This document shows positions 53,101 to 62,107 of a stretch of DNA of 64,000 bases, in pieces. The position numbers and the translations under genes are program-made. The notes beneath the pieces are model-generated. The model was not told where the DNA came from, ran no database searches, and was given only the letters and a program-made list of their open reading frames with translations. Position 1 is the stretch's first letter, and every line of letters starts with the position of its first letter. Source of the stretch: Cardiocondyla obscurior (Eukaryota; Arthropoda; Insecta; Hymenoptera; Formicidae); the NCBI RefSeq assembly GCF_019399895.1, contig NC_091874.1, positions 6,078,501-6,142,500 of the forward strand, read 5' to 3'.

Positions 53101-56100
53101 AGCAAAATTTAGTACATAAAATTTTATTTAAAACGTAACAATTCCTTTTTTAAGATTTTTTAATTTACTTTGCATTTAATTATTACCGAAATGATAACAG
53201 AGCCAAATTTATGTAATTTAAAATGATCCTTACCGATACGTTGCTCTACCAAAGCATGACGTCCTTCCTGGACCTCCTCCTCCTCTCAGTTTTGCGATCT
53301 CCTCCTTTCAGTTTGGTGGTCTCCTCCTCCTCTGGTCGGTCTCCCTTCCGCGCACAGGACACTCCCTACCACGACCGTGAATTTATTATCGCGAGATTTA
53401 ATTATGAAAAATACGCGCGCGCGATTGTGCGGCATTTCCGTTTAGAAAAAAACGAATTGCAAAATTATGGCGCCCGTTTTCTTGTACGAAATTACAATTA
53501 CCGATACGAATAAAAAACTGCGATCTAAGATGAGCTTCAGATCCTCTTCTGGCACATAGGACATTCGCGAGGAAACCCGGAAAATTAAAGTCGCGCGACA
53601 TCACGTTACGATATTCGCGGAAAAAAACCGACGAGCCGTTTTGCGGCTCGTTTAATATATTACGGCGACGAGACACGGATGTACGTTAGGCTTCTTTTCC
53701 GAATCTGGAACAGAATAAAAGTATTGGTTAATTACTAGCAAATCGAATAGGAATATGTTACAAGAATAACATTATGAGCGCATTTATTTACGCAGCAGTC
53801 AACGCAGGAACTGCATTAGTTCAGACTATCTCCTTTATTCATCAAGTGCAGTAATTGCGCTGACTGCTGCGTAAACGAATATACCCATTTTACGGCGTAC
53901 ATCTTGCGACGTGAACCGCTGCGTGAACAACTTTTATACACAACGGCCGTAAACACAACATCGCGCCGGCACATACGCCGTCCCGTACTCGAGCAGTTAA
54001 CCTTGGACCGTCGTTCGCCCACGCAGCTACAACGCGTTATACGTACAATCGACGTAGACGCGAACTGATTACCCTGTTGTTACGCGAACGACTCCTAGAC
54101 GTAAATATCACTCGCGTATAAACTCACCTTAAAGAAGTGTTCCGTGCTCTCCGCAAACACGCCATGAGTAGAAGATGAGATTATTTAGGCTGAGGTTGCA
54201 CCGTCGTTGGTCGAATCTGCGTATTTTCTCCGGTAGAAAGGCGACAAGATCGTACAGAGACGTTACCCGGTCGAGAGCCCGTGGCACTATGAAATGGGGG
54301 CTGCTGCTGGTGACCAGCGCCTCCACTCACCGACGCTCATGCACCTGTGGCGCTGCTACTGCTCTCTGCACTCTGTTCCTACTGTAACAAAATTTAACGC
54401 GTTATAAAATACACTGAATTGTATTGCGAATCTGTAACATTGATATGTCGCGGTATAATCGTAGAGCTTGATCAACGGAGACGCGAACTGATTACCCTGC
54501 TGTTACGCGAACGGCCCCGAGACGTGAATATTACTCGCATATAAACTCACCTAAAAGAAATGCTCTGTGCTCTCCACAAACACGCCATGGGTAGAAGATG
54601 AGCTGATTTAGGCTGAGGTTGTACCGTCGTTGGTCGAATCTGCGTATTTCCTTCGGTAGAAAGGCGACAAGGTCGTACGGAGATGTTAACCGGTCGAGAG
54701 CCCGCGGCACTATGGAATGGGGACTGCTGCTGGTAACCAGTGCCTCTACTCACCGACGCGCATGCGCCTGTGGCGCTGCTACTGCTGCCTGCACTCGACG
54801 ATTTTCTGTTCCTACAGTTACAAAATTTAACGCGTTATAAAATACGCCAAAATGTATCGCGAATCTGTAACAGATTGATATGTCGCGGTATAATCGTAGA
54901 GCTTGATCAACGGAAAACCGAACCGATCATTCCGCGGTTACGAGAACGGCTTTGAGACCTGAATATAATTCACGTGTACTCACTTCAGAGTAATTTCTCG
55001 TGCTCTCCACAAACACAGCATGCGTAGAAGGAGCTGATTTATATTGCAGTTGCACAGTCGCTGTTTTCATCATAAATTTTTATATTGTGGGTGAGTGTCT
55101 TTATAAGGACTGGTCTGACAGTGAAAGTTGAGAGATGCTTACTCCATACAGGCTGACGTCGAACTAAGCCTCGCGACGCGAAACGCCACACTTTATATAT
55201 GAATCAGGGTAAGCAACTGCAAACCAATCACAGCCATCAAATTTGAGAGCTGTGATTGGTTTGCAGTTGCTTACACTAATCCGTATATAAAGTGCTGCTT
55301 TTCGCGTCGCAAGGCTTAGTTCAACGTCAGCCTGTATGGAGTAAGCATCTCTTAACTTTTACTGTCAGACCAGTTTTTATAAAGACACCCACCCACAATA
55401 TAAAAATGTACGACGAAAATAGCGACTGTGCAACTGCAGTCTAAATCAGCTTTTTCTATGCATGCCGTATTTGTGGAAAGCACGAGAAATTACTCTGAAG
55501 TGAGTACACGTGAATTATATTCAGGTCTCGAAGCCGTTCTCATAATCGCGGAATGATCGATTCGGTTTTCCGTTGATTATACCGCTATATATCAATCCGT
55601 TACAGATTTGTGATACAGTTCGGCATTTTTTATAACATGTTAAATTTCGTAGCGGTTGAGACGAACAGAGTCGTCGAGTCAGCAGGTACGACAATGGTGC
55701 ATCGGTGAGTGTGCTGCGTACTAGTCACGGGCGGCCATCTTCTGTTCATGCCGTTGTCGTTGCAGTCATCTCATTGTGCCAGTTGTGCCTCAAGCCCTCG
55801 ATCGGGTAACATCTCTGTGAAACCTTGTCGCCTTTGTTCCGGAAAAAATACGCAAATTCAACCAACGACTGTGCAACTCCAACCTAAATCGACTTCTACC
55901 CACGTTGTATTTGCAGCAAGAAAGGTATTATTCTCTTAATGGAATTTACGTTATTTTTTATTTGTAATTTACCAAGAACAGTAATTTATAAAAAATACAT
56001 ATAGGATTGTACATGTATATACATGTATATACATGATGTATATACATGATTTATACATGTATAAATATAGAACATGTATTATAGAATTATACGCACCTCT

Positions 56101-59100
56101 AATGCGTATGAAAATGCTATGTTATTTCTTGACTAAGCAATTTTGAAGAAAAAATACTATCAGGAAGTATATTACGAATACTTTATTACTTTAACGTTCA
56201 ATAATGCAAAATGTAACAGCCGAGCTCTAAACTTGTGCATAGGAGTATTAATAAAGCTTATGACAGCTCAAATCGCAATCTCCTTTGCCGAATATATGAA
56301 TTATTTTACAATGCAAAACGAGTTTTCTGTGAGTTAAAATAAATTATACATTGTAACGCAATCCTATGTATATTATTCAAGTAATCAAAGTTTTGATAAT
56401 ATAATTTAGTGATTATTTAACTTTTTATTAAATTTGCAAATTACTTCTGTTGTAAGAGAGATTGATAAATTTATAGAATATCCAGTTTAATTTACTAGCA
56501 TTTTCAAAACCTGTTGTATACTAATTAACGATAAAGGCTGCAACTAATATTATATACAAATAAGATGTTCAATATAAATTTGACAAAATATATGTAGGAC
56601 ACGTTCTTGATCAAAACGCAAGTATACAATATTTCCGCCTTATTTTTTTTTCTATTCAGTCTTGTAAACGCTTAAAACGAAATTAAGGAAAAAAGATATT
56701 TATTCAATTACGTATTTGCTATATTTAAAATTAAAGAGAAAAAAAATCTTGCCATTTCTAACGATATTTCGACTTGATCGCCGTGTCATACGAAATTAAA
56801 GACTCGTTTGAGACTTTCGCCGGACAAAAAGGAAACAGCGGCGCTCTGTCACTCAGGATCTTGCAGGTACTGTCAAAAAGCGTGTCGTCGCTTTGTGCAT
56901 GATAGATACGCTACTTGCTGGAATAACGCTGGGGGATGCTGGATAAACAAGGAAGTGCATGATAGGTGTAGAGGCTTTTCTAGAGGCTTTTGACTAAGAT
57001 CACGTAGTGGGTATTCTGTGGCAAGGTTTGCGGAAACGGCGCTGGGGGCGGCCGCCCTGGTGGCACCGGGGATCGAGGAGCCGACGAACACCGCTTCCGG
57101 CAGCAACGAGGATGAGGATGAGACGCCTCTCGATCCCGTCGTCGTCATCTCCAACGACAAGAGCACGGAATTCTTTTTAGCCACGGTCGTCGAGGAAGCA
57201 GCGTAAGAATTTCATATCTTCTTATCACTCGTTCCTTCACTTTCCCGTCACGCACCCCCGAATGAAAGGAAAATGTCGGAATTTTCTTTCAACGATATTC
57301 GATCGTATTGTCACGACGTTATGCGACGCGATTCGTCATATCAATGGTAAAAGCCGCGCGGACGCGTTGTCTCTGAAACGATTACCGTCTATCGCGATTG
57401 TTAGTGTCGCTTAGTTTGAAATGTGCATCTCTTTGCGATAACAGTGCGATATAAAGTTAAATTAAAAAGAAAAAAAAAACAAAAAATAAAATTCTCTAAT
57501 GTGTGAACGAGGTCCTTAATAAATCAAACTTTACTAAAATATTTTTTTTTTTTTAATAAAAAATAAAATCTACCACTAGTTTACGCCGTCGAGGCATGGT
57601 AGCTCTCCTAGGCAGTTTTGAGTACTGTGCGCAATGTTTTGTTTAGAAACACTATCCGCGAACAAATCACTGATCGTAGAAACAAAATCACATCGACCGA
57701 AAGCTTTATTTCTGAAATACCACTTACTTTTTGGCCACGTGTGGCATCAAGGTTAGCTACGTGCTTACTATCTGTTTATCTTACGAATAGAAATGCGGGA
57801 GTGGTGAGAAAATATCGCACGATCGAAAGCCATTCGAGCTTTTTGTTTAAGTGCCTTGCTTTCTAAGCAGTGTAACGCGTGATAAAAGAATTTATACGCC
57901 GAATATTATAGTCAATATTAATGTACGACGAGCCCATAAAATTAGGTTTATTTTACGTGAACTGCGGAGGGAAACGTTGGAACTTATAAAAATACTTATA
58001 TCGATATCAGCGTAACTGTATAACTAAAATACAATTTTTCTTTCCATCTGCTTTTGCTGAATTTCTCGAGGAATAAAACGAATGCTTAAAAAGTTGAGGA
58101 TATTTAAAAGACAAAAGAGATGATTATACCATATTCCATTTATCCGTATCGCGGCAGAGTGGAGAAATGTTCACATTTCTTTTTATTATGCTCCATTCAA
58201 AATGATACGAGGTCGTCTGTATCATTATCATACAGTAGCTTCCTTTTCTAATTCTTTTTAGCTACGACTTGCGCGTTTGAGGAAAGTATAGCAACGTGAC
58301 ATTTAAAGAAATTTAAAGAATTTATTAAAAATTAAATTAAATTTTATACAGTTAGATTTGCATATTTAGAAAAATTTTATCAAGCAAGCTCATGAACTTT
58401 CTTGATATTGTATTAATATTTTTTTTTTTTTTTTTTAGATTAACGTTGTGCAATAAACGAAATTTGCAAAATATCCATTAAACGGTTAGCAGTAGAAAAG
58501 ATAAAAAGTGATCCGTTAAATAAAGCAGACAGATGAAACAACGCGAGTATACAGGGAGCTACAATTATTTTCCTACGTTTTCTAAAGAACACAAAAAAGC
58601 TTTGAGTCAATCAAAAGTTTCGGTCTGCCGTTTAATTGGCCAATTGGAAGTCTTCAATTAAGAGGATATTACTTCTGCCTCGCGTGTCGCAAAGTTTGTG
58701 GGTTTGTATCCTTTCTGTTTCAAGTCCTCTTCAGATTATCTGTAACGTGAGAATAATTGCGGATTCTTTACGAACAAGCTGTGATCACTGTTCCGACCTG
58801 TTCTTTCAAAGTATGATACTAATACACTTGCAGTGTAGTAGCAAAGTGTATATATTTTTAAAAATTAAATTACAAGATTTATTTTGAGTTTTATATTATG
58901 AAATAATCTCTTGAATCTTACTTATAAATCGATCGAAGATAATATGCGTTTTTCAGATAATTATTAATTACAGACTTTTTTTAAACATCGTTCGTGGTTA
59001 AATACATTTTTATCGTCTTTTTTTATTATTATTTGAAATAAAATAGTTTTGAAAGCACCTTTCGGTAATTTATCTGGAACGGATAAAGAGGCGAAGACAA

Positions 59101-61534
59101 TTTAGTATGATGTCGAAACTTCGCCCGATCGGAAAACTCGGACAGGAAGGCACGTCGATATTCGGGACGGCTGACAAGTTGGACGTTTGAAAGTTCGGGC
59201 CGTTGGACGATAGAGCAAAGCAAAAAAAAATTCGCAGATCGAGAGAAAAAGAATGAGAGGAGGAAGCCGAGCGATGAAAAGCCGATGACCTCGTAATTAT
59301 TTTCGTTGTTTTTTCGACAATCGCGATACAGCGGGGGGCGGAAAACATTTAGACCTGTGAGAATTTACGTGCTCTCACCTTCTCTCTATCAATTTCCAAA
59401 CCTTTATTCAAAGCCAGCGTATAGCACTTGTTTAACGGAAACTCGTTGCCTCGATAGTAATCCGGAAGTTCGCGAGCTAATCGCAATGGGGTGGCCTCTT
59501 TGTACCGGTGTCCGCCAACAATTTATATCTAACCACTCGCATTACCTTTGAAAATGGGTCAATCAACGTCGCGCACGTAGACATTTCACGGTTATTAATT
59601 AACGTGTATTCTCAGCACTCAACCCAAGTGACACTATTGTATAATTTGATGTGCATGAGATTTTTCATTGCTGCAAAAGATAGATTTTTGCACAAGATGC
59701 AACTTAACAATAATCGATAACTTTAATAACCGCATCTTTTTATTTCAGATTATGCTTTTTAAAAATTACATTAAAAAAAAAAAAAAAAGAAAAGATAATA
59801 TAATTTATTTCATTGCGTCTCTATCACAAAGTCTCGGATTTTCAACTAGATAAAAATTGATAATGCGGACTTAAAATTTTAACGTAAAGCGGGCGAGTCT
59901 GGGTTTTTCTGACACTCGAATGGTAGTTGTCGTTTCAGTGCGGTGGCGCAGGCTCAGCTAACCGGAGCATCGCACGTACCGCGTCAGGACTCTGGAGGAT
60001 ACGATGGTGCAGCGAGTAGCACAATGATTCACGAGCCACTCGAGACGAATTCAAGCCCAAGCCCGAATCCGCGGATTACGTCAGGCCCGCCGTCCTCGTC
60101 GACTTCGTCGTCGCCTCCGCCAACGCGAGGCCCAACCAGCGTGTCATCGTCCACGCAAACGAAGAGGAATGGTAACAACGGCGGTGCGAACAAGCAGGAG
60201 CTGAAGCGGTTAAAGAGTGCTGGCTCACTCCTGCCGCTGCAGCTCGCCAGGACACCCAGCGTTCTTTCATCCACCTGTAAAAAGGACCGAAAAAACGCGT
60301 CGTCCGGGTCAAGGTTCACAATATACAAGGCCAACAAGGCTAGTAAAAAGAAGAGGGAGAAGAGCTCAGCCAAGAAAGAGCGCAAGGCCACGAAGACTCT
60401 AGCGATTGTGTTAGGTAAGTTGCTTGTGTGCCTTTGAATTGATAAGTAGTTCAACTTACTCTGTTTCGCATTTGTTGTTGATGAGATCACAAGTTCACAA
60501 GTTTTAAAAGAGAACGAGAAAGAGTAGCATACCTAAAAATGGATCTTCATCTCCGGTACATTCGTGAAAGTTCGAACGTGGCTGGATAGATAGACGAATG
60601 GTTTAAGAGAAACGTCGAATGATCGGGAGATTAGTTACATGTCCAGCATGAGAATTCGATCGGATCAAGCGATTTATCTTTGTAACTATTTCTCACGAGT
60701 AGTAAATAAGCAGAAATAAATGTCAATACGGAGTTGCAAAATTTATTGCTGGAAATGCACATTACTTGAATATTAAAACATTAAAATTATAATACGAGAA
60801 AATATTACGGAGATTTTATCGCGTATTATTATAAATAAAAAAGTTTTGATTTTTCTTTATCAATATGAAAATCTTGGTATTAAATAGCTCTAAAGCTCGT
60901 CGAATCTGTTTTGAATAAAGTCCACTGCAAGATTAAATGAGAGCAGAAAGGATTAAATAGATAGTTTGTACTTTGCAACAAATATTTCTGATATATAAGA
61001 CGTCAAAGGGTAAGTTAATAACATTGAAAGTTTCTGCGGTGCTTGCTGTATTAAAGTTGTTATCAGAATGTATTTTACAAACAAAATGCTAAAGCTCAAA
61101 GCGTTCACTTTATCGAAATAATAATGGTTAATTTAGAACGTATAAATTCTATAAATTCTGAAATAAATATTACATTATAAATAACAAATAAATTTGTTAT
61201 TTTTACATTTTTTAAATGCCATATTTTTTTTAATGTAAAAATCGTGTATATGAATTATTTGTGAAATTAAGTGTATTTATTTCATTGAATATAAATGACT
61301 TTCATTAACATAATAAATGTCACAGGTGTGTTTCTAATATGCTGGGTGCCCTTCTTCACTTGCAACATCATGGACGCAATCTGCACGAAGCTGACAAAGG
61401 CTTGTCAGCCCGGTGTTACAGCCTTCATCGTTACTTCCTGGTTGGGTTACATGAATAGTTTCGTGAATCCCGTAATATACACTGTGTTCAACCCCGAATT
61501 CCGTAAGGCCTTCCGCAAACTGATCAGCGTATAA
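46995..61534 (+). CDS. Dop2R: D2-like dopamine receptor, 3' six exons (partial, 5' end outside window)
   Basis: This is the gene-level entry: join 46995-47104, 48276-48528, 50653-50753, 57026-57202, 59939-60414, 61326-61534. The exons give one open frame of 441 codons plus stop, and every intron is GT...AG. The product is a class A G-protein-coupled receptor of the plasma membrane. D2-like receptors bind dopamine and signal through Gi/o to lower cAMP (family knowledge). Numbering residues from the first visible codon: TM3 with conserved Cys12 and amine-binding Asp19, DRY at 36-38, loop 2 Cys89, TM5 serines 100, 101, 103 and 104, TM6 toggle Trp379 in CWVPFF, and NPVIY at 420-424. Intracellular loop 3 is about 240 residues and the C-tail is very short, both typical of D2-like receptors. 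TM1, TM2 and the N-terminus are missing because their exons lie upstream. The match to Drosophila Dop2R is recognised from memory, including the SISIDRYIAV-like and NTASGSNE segments. The nearest alternative is another D2-like paralogue, which is unlikely in insects. Confidence 0.96.
47105..48275 (+). other. Dop2R: Dop2R intron between TM3 and DRY exons (1171 bp)
   Basis: GTAAAT...TTGCAG borders; it splits the Arg codon of the DRY motif. The interior is AT-rich without repeats or recognisable genes. Confidence 0.95.
48276..48528 (+). CDS. Dop2R: Dop2R exon: DRY end, intracellular loop 2, TM4, loop 2, TM5
   Basis: The first base completes the split Arg of DRY, and 84 codons follow from YIAVTQPIKYA to NIFK. 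The acceptor is AATTGCAG and the donor is GTAAGT. The QPIKYAKHKN segment is intracellular loop 2. TM4 carries LTILLVWAISA with the conserved Trp. Extracellular loop 2 has Cys89, the partner of Cys12. TM5 carries Ser100, Ser101, Ser103 and Ser104 in YSSLSSFY, matching the catechol-contacting serine positions 5.42, 5.43 and 5.46, followed by the conserved TM5 Pro. The exon ends on a codon boundary at the start of intracellular loop 3. This is the most conserved part of the gene and the main basis for the Dop2R assignment. Confidence 0.98.
48529..50652 (+). other. Dop2R: Dop2R intron after TM5 (2124 bp)
   Basis: GTAAGT...TTTCAG borders, phase 0. It contains an A-run of 24 at 50181-50204 and a GTG-started 144-codon open frame at 49662-50096 with an Asn repeat from AAT units. 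That frame matches no family I know and is probably chance. Confidence 0.95.
50181..50204. repeat. Poly(A) run
   Basis: Twenty-four consecutive A followed by GAAAGAGAACAGA, inside a Dop2R intron. No retroelement body was recognised upstream. Confidence 0.85.
50653..50753 (+). CDS. Dop2R: Dop2R exon: proximal intracellular loop 3
   Basis: Thirty-three codons run from ALRNRAKRAHASKK to ENIAHTR, plus AG of a split Arg. The acceptor is CCGTTTCAG and the donor is GTGAGT. The segment is basic (Arg/Lys-rich) right after TM5, which in D2-like receptors forms the membrane-proximal G-protein contact region. IENIA followed by the TRR pair matches the equivalent Drosophila segment as I remember it. It is only 101 nt and easily missed by ORF length, but phase and splice sites fit both neighbours. 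Whether it is constitutive or skippable cannot be read from the sequence. Skipping it alone would break the frame, since 101 is not a multiple of 3. Confidence 0.95.
53265..53345. repeat. CTCCTC-rich imperfect repeat
   Basis: Three imperfect units of a CTCCTCCT block followed by CAGTTTTG/CAGTTTGG or GGTCGG, within about 80 bp of pyrimidine-rich sequence. Confidence 0.6.
53787..53874. repeat. Hairpin: 28-bp imperfect inverted repeat
   Basis: The left arm at 53787-53815 (TTTACGCAGCAGTCAACGCA...) pairs with the right arm at about 53847-53874 (...TGCGCTGACTGCTGCGTAAA). The first 15 outer bases match perfectly, and the loop is about 30 bases. It sits just before the tandem repeat cluster and may be one end of the same element (inference). 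Confidence 0.8.
54058..55060. repeat. Tandem units of about 423-435 bp (two full copies, third partial)
   Basis: The unit beginning GACGCGAACTGATTACCCTG recurs at 54058 and 54481, and in diverged form at about 54916. Shared landmarks in each are a ...CACGCCATG...GTAGAAG block, ...GTCGTTGGTCGAATCTGCG and, in copies 1 and 2, AAATTTAACGCGTTATAAAATAC and TATGTCGCGGTATAATCGTAGAGCTTGATCAACGG. The third copy stops matching after about 55060, where the central palindrome begins. Confidence 0.85.
54575..55908. mobile_element. Large inverted repeat, foldback-type element
   Basis: Positions i and j pair when i+j is about 110483, so the dyad centre is near 55241. The innermost arms (55209-55234 and 55249-55274, GTAAGCAACTGCAAACCAATC...) are perfect or nearly so, with a loop of about 14 bases. 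Similarity continues outward through TATATAAAGTG, AGGCTGACGTCGAACTAAGCC, GACTGGTCTGACAG and the ACGTGTACTCACTTCAGAGTAATTTCTCGTG block, then with more divergence to about 54575 and 55908. The arms are about 660 bp each. The left arm is contained in tandem units 2 and 3. No transposase frame is visible. Long inverted repeats with subterminal tandem units recall foldback elements such as Galileo or FB (established types). Assignment to either is not shown. Confidence 0.7.
56010..56077. repeat. ACATGTATAT tandem and palindromic repeat
   Basis: Two exact ACATGTATAT units are followed by ACATGATGTATATACATGAT and further ACATGTAT-type sequence. The repeat is self-complementary, so it can fold or slip easily. 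Confidence 0.75.
56991..57025 (+). promoter_or_regulatory. Dop2R: Weak 3' splice site region with possible branch point and alternative acceptor
   Basis: TGACTAA at 56991-56997 resembles a branch-point sequence 28 nt before the acceptor AAG ending at 57025. An alternative AG ends at 56998 and leads to an in-frame 27-nt extension (nine residues, R-S-G-Y-S-V-A and flanks). In that frame the stop at 56991-56993 lies upstream and is not included. Confidence 0.5.
57026..57202 (+). CDS. Dop2R: Dop2R exon: central intracellular loop 3, acidic segment
   Basis: The first G completes the split Arg, then 58 codons run from FAETALG to VVEEA, plus GC of a split Ala. The donor is GTAAGA. The segment holds a Ser/Asn/Glu/Asp-rich stretch (SGSNEDEDE) and the block NDKSTEF-LATVVEE, which I recognise as conserved in insect D2-like receptors. 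The acceptor (TGTGGCAAG) is poor: the 20 bases before it are not pyrimidine-rich. A branch-point-like TGACTAA lies about 28 nt upstream. A second AG at 56998 would add nine in-frame residues. The chosen start restores the R-x-AETAL junction seen in Drosophila. At 177 nt the exon is a multiple of 3, so skipping it would keep the frame. Confidence 0.92.
57203..59938 (+). other. Dop2R: Dop2R intron within intracellular loop 3 (2736 bp)
   Basis: GTAAGA...TTTCAG borders; it splits an Ala codon. AT-rich with a T-run at 58419-58436 and an A-run near 59774-59788. No gene or RNA recognised. Confidence 0.94.
58419..58436. repeat. Poly(T) run
   Basis: Eighteen consecutive T in the intron before the last loop 3 exon. 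Confidence 0.8.
59939..60414 (+). CDS. Dop2R: Dop2R exon: distal intracellular loop 3 and start of TM6
   Basis: The first T completes the split Ala, and 158 codons follow, plus G of a split Gly. The acceptor is GTCGTTTCAG and the donor is GTAAGT. The first two thirds are low complexity (Ser/Pro/Thr/Asn-rich, for example SSSTSSSPPPT and the GNNGGAN run) and not expected to be ordered. The last third is strongly conserved: SRFTIYK, then a Lys-rich stretch (KASKKKREKSSAKKERKATKT) leading into ALAIVLG-type TM6 entry. The basic juxtamembrane region is the second G-protein contact of the family. Several Ser/Thr next to Arg/Lys could be kinase sites (inference). The exon is locally richer in G+C than its surroundings. 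Confidence 0.96.
60415..61325 (+). other. Dop2R: Dop2R last intron (911 bp)
   Basis: GTAAGT...TCACAG borders; it splits the Gly codon at the start of TM6. AT-rich, nothing else seen. Confidence 0.95.
61326..61534 (+). CDS. Dop2R: Dop2R last coding exon: TM6, loop 3, TM7, C-tail, stop
   Basis: Two bases complete Gly373, then 68 codons run from VFLICWVPFF to RKLISV, ending at TAA 61532-61534. The acceptor is AATGTCACAG. TM6 has CWVPFF with toggle Trp379. Extracellular loop 3 contains two Cys. TM7 has WLGYMNSFVNPVIY, where NPVIY (420-424) is the activation motif. FNPEFRKAFRK is helix 8, and the protein stops only about ten residues later, typical for D2-like receptors. The last residues are I-S-V. 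There is no C-terminal Cys, unlike the vertebrate D2 receptor. The stop codon is clear and no further splice is needed. Confidence 0.97.
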
Positions 61535-62090
61535 GCGAGCGATTTACCTGTCCCCATCGCTGAAGAAGAGGAGCAGGACAACAAATGTAACTCGATGTGA
61601 ACCGTCGTATTTGTGATGTAACAACGAGACTATAGGAGCTTGGCAAGCTCGCAACAGGTACTGTTGTTCTTGTATTTGAAACCTTAGCAGCTGCGTTTGC
61701 CTATCGGTTTTCGCGTTCCGTTGCGTGTCAATAGTTCTCCAAACAAATAAGAAAAGCTCGGTTTTATAAAATATTTCCTACATTTAAGTGCTTAAGAAAT
61801 TTGCGATACAGAAAAGAAAGTAGAGGCATTACTCATTCCCCGATTAACATTACACAGCGTTGCATCAAAAATAATTTATGAAAATTAATATTTTAATATT
61901 AACATTTTTATTTTAATATATGACACTCAAGACTTGAATATGTAATACTGTAAGAAATTACGCATTGATCATTACATATTTACGTGATTAAAAAGTGACA
62001 AAAATACTATTTTACTTGGATAACATTGACACGCAATCTCACAGCAAAAACTGTGCACTAATAAATTCGTTGTTATCAGCAGCGACTTAT
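61535..62090 (+). other. Dop2R: Probable Dop2R 3' untranslated region
   Basis: This stretch follows the stop codon and has no coding signal. The first canonical AATAAA downstream is at 62060, giving a UTR of about 550 nt if that signal is used. Longer UTRs ending at later signals (for example AATAAA at 63398) are possible. Confidence 0.45.
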
Positions 62091-62107
62091 TGCATCTATG
62101 TGTGTGA
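62060..62107 (+). promoter_or_regulatory. Candidate polyadenylation signal and GT-rich downstream element
   Basis: AATAAA is at 62060-62065, and about 30 nt later comes a GT-rich run (CTATGTGTGTG, about 62095-62106). The spacing is typical of cleavage and polyadenylation sites, with cleavage expected near 62080-62090. It is the first canonical hexamer after the Dop2R stop. A variant ATTAAA at 61987 is an alternative. Confidence 0.4.

Larger units (their letters stand above)
50754..57025 (+). other. Dop2R: Dop2R intron within intracellular loop 3 (6272 bp), with repeat cluster
   Basis: GTGAGT...GGCAAG borders. The first 3 kb are AT-rich, with a GC-rich patch at 51720-52020 that has no identified exon and a CT-rich patch at 53265-53345. 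From about 53787 to 55908 lies the hairpin, tandem and inverted repeat cluster described separately. At 56010-56077 are TATACATG-type repeats. Confidence 0.93.

Noticed and set aside
60029..60490. 153-codon minus-strand frame opposite a Dop2R exon
   Set aside because: Mirror of the real exon on the + strand; Ser/Pro codon use leaves the opposite strand open.
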